Assembly: GCA_030063045.1 (NCBI GenBank)
Contig: JAQSEB010000131.1
Location: 558,001 to 622,000 of the forward strand
Reading direction: 5' to 3'
Source: Pratylenchus scribneri
Lineage: Eukaryota; Nematoda; Chromadorea; Rhabditida; Pratylenchidae
DNA length: 64,000 nucleotides
The notes under the pieces were generated by a model that had not been told where the DNA came from, made no database searches, and saw only the letters and a list, made by a program, of their open reading frames with translations. A program made the position numbers and the translations under genes. Below, piece after piece: positions 59,101 through 64,000 of the stretch; position 1 is the stretch's first letter, and the number at the start of each line of letters is the position of its first letter.

Positions 59101-61297
59101 TTAGAGATTAAGATATTTACGAAATACAAGTGTCGTGATTACATTTCCAAATTGAAAGGGTACATATTGTCCGGTCAGGGTTTTAATTTCTATTTCAATT
59201 TCATTTATTTCTCTTGGCACCACCTTCACATACATGGGTGAATCGAAAATCTTCTCCACTATTTGTCCATGCTTCTGCTCACCATCTACAGCCACAATTC
59301 TCAGCATGGAACTCAGCGAATTGCCCAGAATCACTTCCTCAGTTAATCCACGTGAATAGACAGCAAAACTGGAAAATCCACGATGCAGATCGGCCTCATA
59401 TCTTGCCACTTCACCATTCAGTATTCGCTTGGAATTGGGATAGCCCAGAACCTGAAATGATTTGAGCAATCGATCCTATAAGCTAGCTAGACCACCCTCA
59501 CTTACATAAGCCAATTGTTCACTCATCTCAACGTGGCTGATCGCAGGATGTCCAAGCATGATACGAAATCGATTTGATTTGTCACCACCAACATGATCAA
59601 TGTAATCGTCGTCATCATCCTCATCACTATCAATTTTCGTAGCATTGTTGACCAAATGTTCAATTCGAACAGATTGAACTATCTCCGCAATCTTCTTGTA
59701 TGCCTCTTGCAAATTCAGCTCTTGATCAAGGGTTCTGCTTTTGAGTGATACAGATTTGTCAGCTCCGGCCACTCCTGACGCAACATTTGGGGTTGGCGGT
59801 GGTGCAATTGTTCTTCCGGCAGGCGCCGCCGAATCCTTTTCTGGCGGTGCGGATTGACGCTGCGGTTTTTGTTCTTTTTCTGGTGTTTTTACAGTTGCCG
59901 TTGTGCTAGAGGGACCATCCACGCTCACATTCACGGTCAAATAATTGTTCACCTCCACCTTCTTGTCTTTTTGTTGTTGTTGTTGTTTTCTCTTTTTTAA
60001 GTGTTGCCAGTGGAGTCTCATCTGTAGGTAAGATGTGTGTTGTTGTCTCTTCCTCTTCCTCCTCCGTCTCTTCCCCCTCCTCTGTCTTAATTCCTTCAGT
60101 GTCTGATGATTTTTCTTTCTCATCATCATCTTCATCATTCTTCGGGGGAGATCCATAATGTTGATAAATGCGCGGATTTGTGTTGACCTTGAATTCGCCG
60201 AATGGTGTCATTACTGTCTTCTCTGGATCCGTATTGACTTTGAGTTCACCGTGAGGGGTCATAACTGTTTTCTCTGTTGCTGTTGCTTCAGTATTGTCAT
60301 CATTGGTTAAGGTGTACGCTGTTGATTCCTCATTTTCTCCTTCCTCATCATCCTGATCCTTGTTGTCTTTTGGAGGCGAACTTTCTTGAATAAAAATCGG
60401 TGGAATTGTATCGCCGCCGCGGCTGCTGAAAGCTGCTGGTGCTTCACGTTTAGATGGTTGGTTTGTTGTTGCTTTGTCTAATGCAAATGCTGTTATCGAT
60501 GTCTGTGAGGGTGGTTCGGTTTCAATAATGGGCACTCCATTTGAATCCAGATAATGTGGAGGAATTGGTGACAAACGGCGGCACAAATATTTTCCTCGTT
60601 TATAAATGCAAACTTTTCTTCGTCGTTTAAGCGTGGTAGGTTGAGGGCTGGTTGTTTCAGAAATCACAATAGGTCCAGCAGCAGGTTTCCCATTTTCCTC
60701 TATCTGGTCGTCACCACCATCTTCTTGTACATGTCTGCGGCGACGCCTAGTTGTATTCAGCTCCCGTTGTGCATGCTTGAGTGAATCCTCCAAATGCGCT
60801 GTCAATTCGTCCAGCGTGTTTAGGGAAGCGCTTGGCACCGGGATTTGCACTGATTTGAATTGGCCAAAGGGAAAGTCTTCACGAAGTTTGATCTCAATCC
60901 ATTGAGGTTCAAGCGTACCAATGGTACTGGGCCACGATCGGGGATATTGAATGCTGTACAATCCGCACACATAATTTCCGGCCAATTGTAATGGTCGGGG
61001 CAAATGCACCCGATAGCGATTAGGGCGATTGTCGGGATAGTCCGTAATATTGCTGGGTAGAACCACATAGAAAGTACTGGCCATTTTCGTCAAAGGAGTA
61101 GTGGTGACGTTTGATGAAGGAATGAATGAAAAATTTTTAGGATGATGATTTTCCTCGTCGCCCAAATATTTTTGAAGACGGAAACGAACAAATCCAAAAA
61201 TGAGAAGTGAAATGGCGGAAATGACCAGGCACAACGTGCATTTGTTTGAATACATAAAATAGGGGCGTGTTCGCCGTTGGGGATAAGGAGTGTCCAT
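59101..61297 (-). CDS. Penton-like / minor capsid protein with N-terminal membrane span, 3 exons
   Basis: Exons 61,297-60,188, 60,021-59,506 and 59,451-59,101, all in phase 0, give 658 residues. The second intron (59,452-59,505) has a GTAAGT donor and is convincing; the first (60,022-60,187, 166 bp) is inferred from frame needs. The conserved start FYVVLPSNITDYPDNRPNRY and QYPRSW, and the conserved end with FGNVITTLVFR, mark the Polinton minor capsid family. Here the two halves are separated by more than 350 disordered residues rich in Thr, Asp and Glu, with a tandem KTVMTP.GE.KVNT repeat. An upstream extension adds a hydrophobic span near residues 21-38; a Met at 61,084 would omit it. Likely vertex protein. 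Confidence 0.75.
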
Positions 61298-61412
61298 ATT
61301 TTTCCGAAAATTAAAATTTATTTTATCGCATGAAATTAAATGAATGAATGAATAAAAATGAATGAGGACAAAAATGTGAAGAATGACAATATGTGGAGTG
61401 GGAGCGATCATT

Positions 61413-62540
61413 TTATACAAAATCCTCTTGAGAAATCCAATAGTGGGCGGGGTATTCGAAAAATTTGACCAAATATTTTTTCTTTCCATCTTTTCCGACT
61501 TTCTCTCTTAACACTTCCTCTACTCGATAGCTTGTATTTGCATCCTTTTTCACTCTGGCCAGCTCTTGCTCATAGAAATAGCCTTTGAACGGTTCGCCCT
61601 GTTCATCGCTGACTGCATAGCGCGTGACTCCGTAAGCACTCCGTGGACCACCGGGTTTAACGCGTGTCACATCCAGAATTTCATCATGAAATGTGGGGAG
61701 ATAGCCTTTTGAGAATACATGTGTGTTTCTGCTCATTCGTACATGATCACCGACTCGAAATTTTGGAGGCCTTTGTCTTCTTTTCTGATCATCAGCATCC
61801 AGAAACATTTTACCGGCTGGTCCATATTGCTGCCTTCGCACTTCTCGAGCATTGTGGAAAGACACGTCAATGGGGCGCAGTCCTCCGAGAACACGACTAG
61901 GTGCATGATTGATTGCATCCACCACTTTTGGTAACACATCTACCCAATTACGTGTATGTTTTTCACTCATGTATCGATAGAGTCTGGCTTTGAGTCGTCG
62001 TATAAAATTTTCGGCCAATGCAGCTTTCACAGTGCTTGAGTTGGGTTCATGCTTGGCAATTTCCAAACTTTTAAAGTAGGCTGCCAGCTCTTTGTTTGTA
62101 AATTCTTTGCCTTTATCACTGAACACACGATGGGGCAGCATCTCTACGGTGGAGAACAGCTGTTTGAATCCTTCAACCATATGCGCTGAGCCTTTCGTCT
62201 TTATGGGAGTGGCAAAGACACGTTTGCTGAGCACATCAATTCCCACAAGAATGTATTTGTAACCGCTATTGTACTTGCCTAGTGCTTGCATATCAGCCAA
62301 ATCAGTTTGAAAGTCGGTGAGATAGCCTGCCGGCACAGTGCGTGACCGTTTAAAATGCACACGACGAGGTCTATGAAGTGTATATGTACGGCTTCCTTGC
62401 AGAAAATTTTCAACTGCTGCGCGAGGGATATGAGGCAGCCGCTTTTTCGCTTCGCGCCAGAGTTGATCAACACCGGCAAATCCGGCTGGCGAACTCGGAT
62501 CATTATAGAGCTTGTTGAGAAGGGCTGTAAAGTCGGCCAT
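61413..62540 (-). CDS. Retroviral-type DDE integrase with C-terminal chromodomain
   Basis: A single exon of 375 residues, starting at the Met before the ADFTALLNKLY helix. The catalytic core shows Asp83 (LADMQAL), Asp142 (FSDKGKEF) and Glu177 (ALAENFIRR), with 34 residues between the last two, as in rve-type integrases. After a basic DNA-binding region comes a chromodomain-like end (about 337-375: YRVEEVL, YLVKFFEYP). In Polintons this enzyme inserts the linear element and makes 6-bp duplications; the chromodomain may guide target choice. The N-terminal HHCC zinc site is not obvious. All catalytic residues are present. Confidence 0.95.
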   Translation of the reverse strand: MADFTALLNKLYNDPSSPAGFAGVDQLWREAKKRLPHIPRAAVENFLQGSRTYTLHRPRRVHFKRSRTVPAGYLTDFQTDLADMQALGKYNSGYKYILVGIDVLSKRVFATPIKTKGSAHMVEGFKQLFSTVEMLPHRVFSDKGKEFTNKELAAYFKSLEIAKHEPNSSTVKAALAENFIRRLKARLYRYMSEKHTRNWVDVLPKVVDAINHAPSRVLGGLRPIDVSFHNAREVRRQQYGPAGKMFLDADDQKRRQRPPKFRVGDHVRMSRNTHVFSKGYLPTFHDEILDVTRVKPGGPRSAYGVTRYAVSDEQGEPFKGYFYEQELARVKKDANTSYRVEEVLREKVGKDGKKKYLVKFFEYPAHYWISQEDFV

Positions 62541-62589
62541 CCTTTTTAATGAATGAATGAATGAATGAATGGATAAACCCACAAATGGA

Positions 62590-63498
62590 TTATTGCCAGA
62601 AGGATGATCGGAATATCTTTTTGGGTGGGGCTCCATCAAATTCGTGACGTCTCTGACGTTTCGGTGGATTCAGCTTTGCACGTTTGCCTCCATAGAATGG
62701 TGGTGGCCGCATGGAAAGAAGGGGGCGCCTCTTCACACCAGGTATAGAAGGAGGGGGAGGTGGCGGCCTATGGCTTGGCCCTGCTTGCTGCTGTTCTTGT
62801 TGCTGCAAATATTGTTCATCCTCAGCACTGATGTCGGGCAACGGAGCATTCATTGCATCGGTCATGTTATTCTGTTGGCGGCGCCTTCTTTGCTTTCGGT
62901 TGCGTGCTCCTCGCTTTGGTTTCTGCCTTAATCGTCGGCGTATTCCCATTTTGCGATCTCGATTGCGTCCACCCGTTGCGGGTCTTCGAGAACGCTGTGA
63001 GGCAGTATCCGAAATTGCTTCGTTTGTTGCAATATGATATAAATTTGCGGGTGGAGGGGCCAGAGGGGATGGTGTTGCAACATTCGAGATGGATGGGATT
63101 GAGGCAGGTATGGAGGGTGGTGAGGCAAAGGACTGTAATGACATGTTTTCATCTTCCATCCAACCATCTTCATCATCCCCTCCATCATTTCCATCGTAAA
63201 TCATTACAGAAGGAGTGGGATTGTTTGGGACTAAGGCGGCTCCACTGTTTGGTCCGGACACCACCTCCACTTTGATGGGTCGGTTTTCATGTTGTTTGCG
63301 CAAATGCAAATACCGACGCAGCTGTTGGTTGTAAAGAATGCCCTTGGTGGCAGGATTCAATTTTCCATGCTTTACAGCATCCAATGCCTGACGGGCTGTG
63401 TCCAGATTTATGTCGCCCGTATGCGGTGTGTTGCTACGATTTGAAGAGAGCATGCCCCGCCAGATGTCCTCAGGGATCATCACATGTCGATTTGCCAT
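62590..63498 (-). CDS. Arg-rich virion-type protein
   Basis: 302 residues; the start MANRHVMIPEDIWRGML was chosen because the upstream part of the longer frame is the shadow of the neighbouring gene. The N-terminal 80 residues have the pattern IPED.WR ... LNPATKGILYNQQLRRYLHL, which recurs in a Polinton core protein family. A disordered Asp/Ser/Pro-rich middle follows, then several Arg/Lys clusters (RRRLRQKPKRGARNRKQRRR) and a Gln/Pro-rich end. A DNA-condensing or scaffold role is likely. It starts 5 bp after the upstream gene's stop, so the two probably share a transcript. Confidence 0.65.
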   Translation of the reverse strand: MANRHVMIPEDIWRGMLSSNRSNTPHTGDINLDTARQALDAVKHGKLNPATKGILYNQQLRRYLHLRKQHENRPIKVEVVSGPNSGAALVPNNPTPSVMIYDGNDGGDDEDGWMEDENMSLQSFASPPSIPASIPSISNVATPSPLAPPPANLYHIATNEAISDTASQRSRRPATGGRNRDRKMGIRRRLRQKPKRGARNRKQRRRRQQNNMTDAMNAPLPDISAEDEQYLQQQEQQQAGPSHRPPPPPPSIPGVKRRPLLSMRPPPFYGGKRAKLNPPKRQRRHEFDGAPPKKIFRSSFWQ

Positions 63499-63503
63499 TT
63501 TAT

Positions 63504-63935
63504 TTAAGCAGAGGAGGTTGTGGGAGCGGAGGAGGAAAGTTTCGTGATCGCCGATCGCGCCAATTCCAAAATGATTGGAGTGAGAAGTGATGCGAATGCG
63601 CCAATGAGTAAGCCTGCGCCTTTTTGTACTACCAGTTTTCGTGCACCTCGTTCCGATCTGATCCTGCCCAAATGTCGAATGAATTCTGCGAATGGGAGCA
63701 TTCGATTCCATTGTCGGCGTGTAAGTCGAAAACGATTTCGCAATATGTTCAATGCAACTTCCACAAGGCACAGGAGCTGATCGGCGGTGGCGGATCGCAA
63801 CAATCGCTTCCTGCATTTCAAAGAACGGGTTCGGGCCAGTGATCGGAGGAATGCGTGGTTTTGGGTGATGGAGGGACTGAAGCGTAGGTCTCCATTCAAA
63901 CGTCTCGTCTTCTTGTTAGTTGTTGGAGTAGCCAT
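63504..63935 (-). CDS. Small basic protein with hydrophobic C-terminal segment
   Basis: 143 residues. A basic helical N-terminal half (RSLARTRSLKCRKRLLR) precedes a segment with NILRNRFRLTRRQWNRML. The last third has QKGAGLLIGAFASLLTPIIL, a hydrophobic stretch. This layout recalls a small protein encoded next to the core genes in Polintons and adintoviruses, sometimes compared with adenovirus pX; the comparison is from general knowledge and uncertain. Its ATG lies upstream of the stop of a frame that enters from the window edge. Confidence 0.6.
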   Translation of the reverse strand: MATPTTNKKTRRLNGDLRFSPSITQNHAFLRSLARTRSLKCRKRLLRSATADQLLCLVEVALNILRNRFRLTRRQWNRMLPFAEFIRHLGRIRSERGARKLVVQKGAGLLIGAFASLLTPIILELARSAITKLSSSAPTTSSA

Positions 63936-64000
63936 TTTTTGGAGTGAAAATGCTCAGCGGTTCCGAATCGTCAGGGAATATATTTGTGCGAAGACGGAGT
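63916..64000 (-). CDS. Possible C-terminal end of a gene cut by the window edge
   Basis: A minus-strand frame is open from the window edge to a TAA at 63,916-63,918, overlapping the next gene start by 20 bp, as seen elsewhere in this compact block. Only about 27 residues are visible, with no motif. The missing packaging ATPase would be one candidate, by position only. Confidence 0.3.
   Translation of the reverse strand, partial: LRLRTNIFPDDSEPLSIFTPKNGYSNN

Larger units (their letters stand above)
41154..64000. mobile_element. Maverick/Polinton, left end to beyond the window
   Basis: The satellite stops inside a unit and new sequence begins AGTAATCCCGTCC; Polintons usually begin with AG and make 6-bp duplications, so AGAAGC (41,148-41,153) is the predicted target site. 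The element carries protein-primed DNA polymerase B, retroviral-type integrase, adenain-like protease, major capsid and penton-like proteins, which define the group. At least 22.8 kb is inside the window and the right end is not seen. GC content is clearly higher than in the left flank. Core genes are all on the minus strand; two cargo genes near the left end are on the plus strand. No packaging ATPase was found. Confidence 0.93.

Overview
The window looks like nuclear DNA of a nematode carrying a large virus-like transposon. Reasons: the introns are very short (about 41-56 bp, GT...TTTNAG), the flanking host DNA is extremely AT-rich, and the transposon proteins resemble the nematode F54H12.2-like family. 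An AT-rich plant- or animal-parasitic nematode is plausible; the species cannot be named from the sequence. Layout: (1) 1-23,318 is extremely AT-rich with no substantial open frame. It holds a ~1.2 kb element with terminal inverted repeats (3,916-5,115), a 29-bp tandem repeat, and a scatter of GC-richer islands of 50-200 bp. Some islands have splice-like edges and may be short exons of genes with long AT-rich introns. (2) 23,319-41,153 is a 60-bp satellite (about 165 copies). It is interrupted by four copies of a gag-only, non-autonomous LTR retroelement and one internally deleted hAT transposon, each with a target-site duplication cut from the satellite. Three LTR copies spread by segmental duplication, not by new insertion. 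(3) 41,154 to beyond the window end is a Maverick/Polinton of very different base composition; only its left end is inside the window. Minus-strand core genes, in transcription order from the right edge: a possible cut-off gene end, two small basic virion-type proteins, a DDE integrase with a chromodomain, a penton-like protein, a small core protein, the major capsid protein, a membrane protein, an adenain-like cysteine protease, and protein-primed family B DNA polymerase. The polymerase is intact over 11 exons (1,437 residues). Together these genes cover replication, integration, capsid building and maturation. The packaging ATPase and a fusogen were not seen and may lie to the right. (4) Between the polymerase and the left end (41.9-50.4 kb) is a cargo zone: a Bcl-2-like protein (inference), a small membrane protein, a plus-strand protein with a paired YxxI/YxxV motif, a Cys-rich protein, a RING-finger protein, and an eight-exon chromodomain/coiled-coil protein. 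The unbroken frames and clean introns suggest a recently active element. The cargo zone is the most likely place for undescribed biology, with possible roles in blocking cell death, ubiquitin signalling and tyrosine signalling. Exon coordinates come from reading splice signals and frame continuity by eye; no alignment or database search was run.
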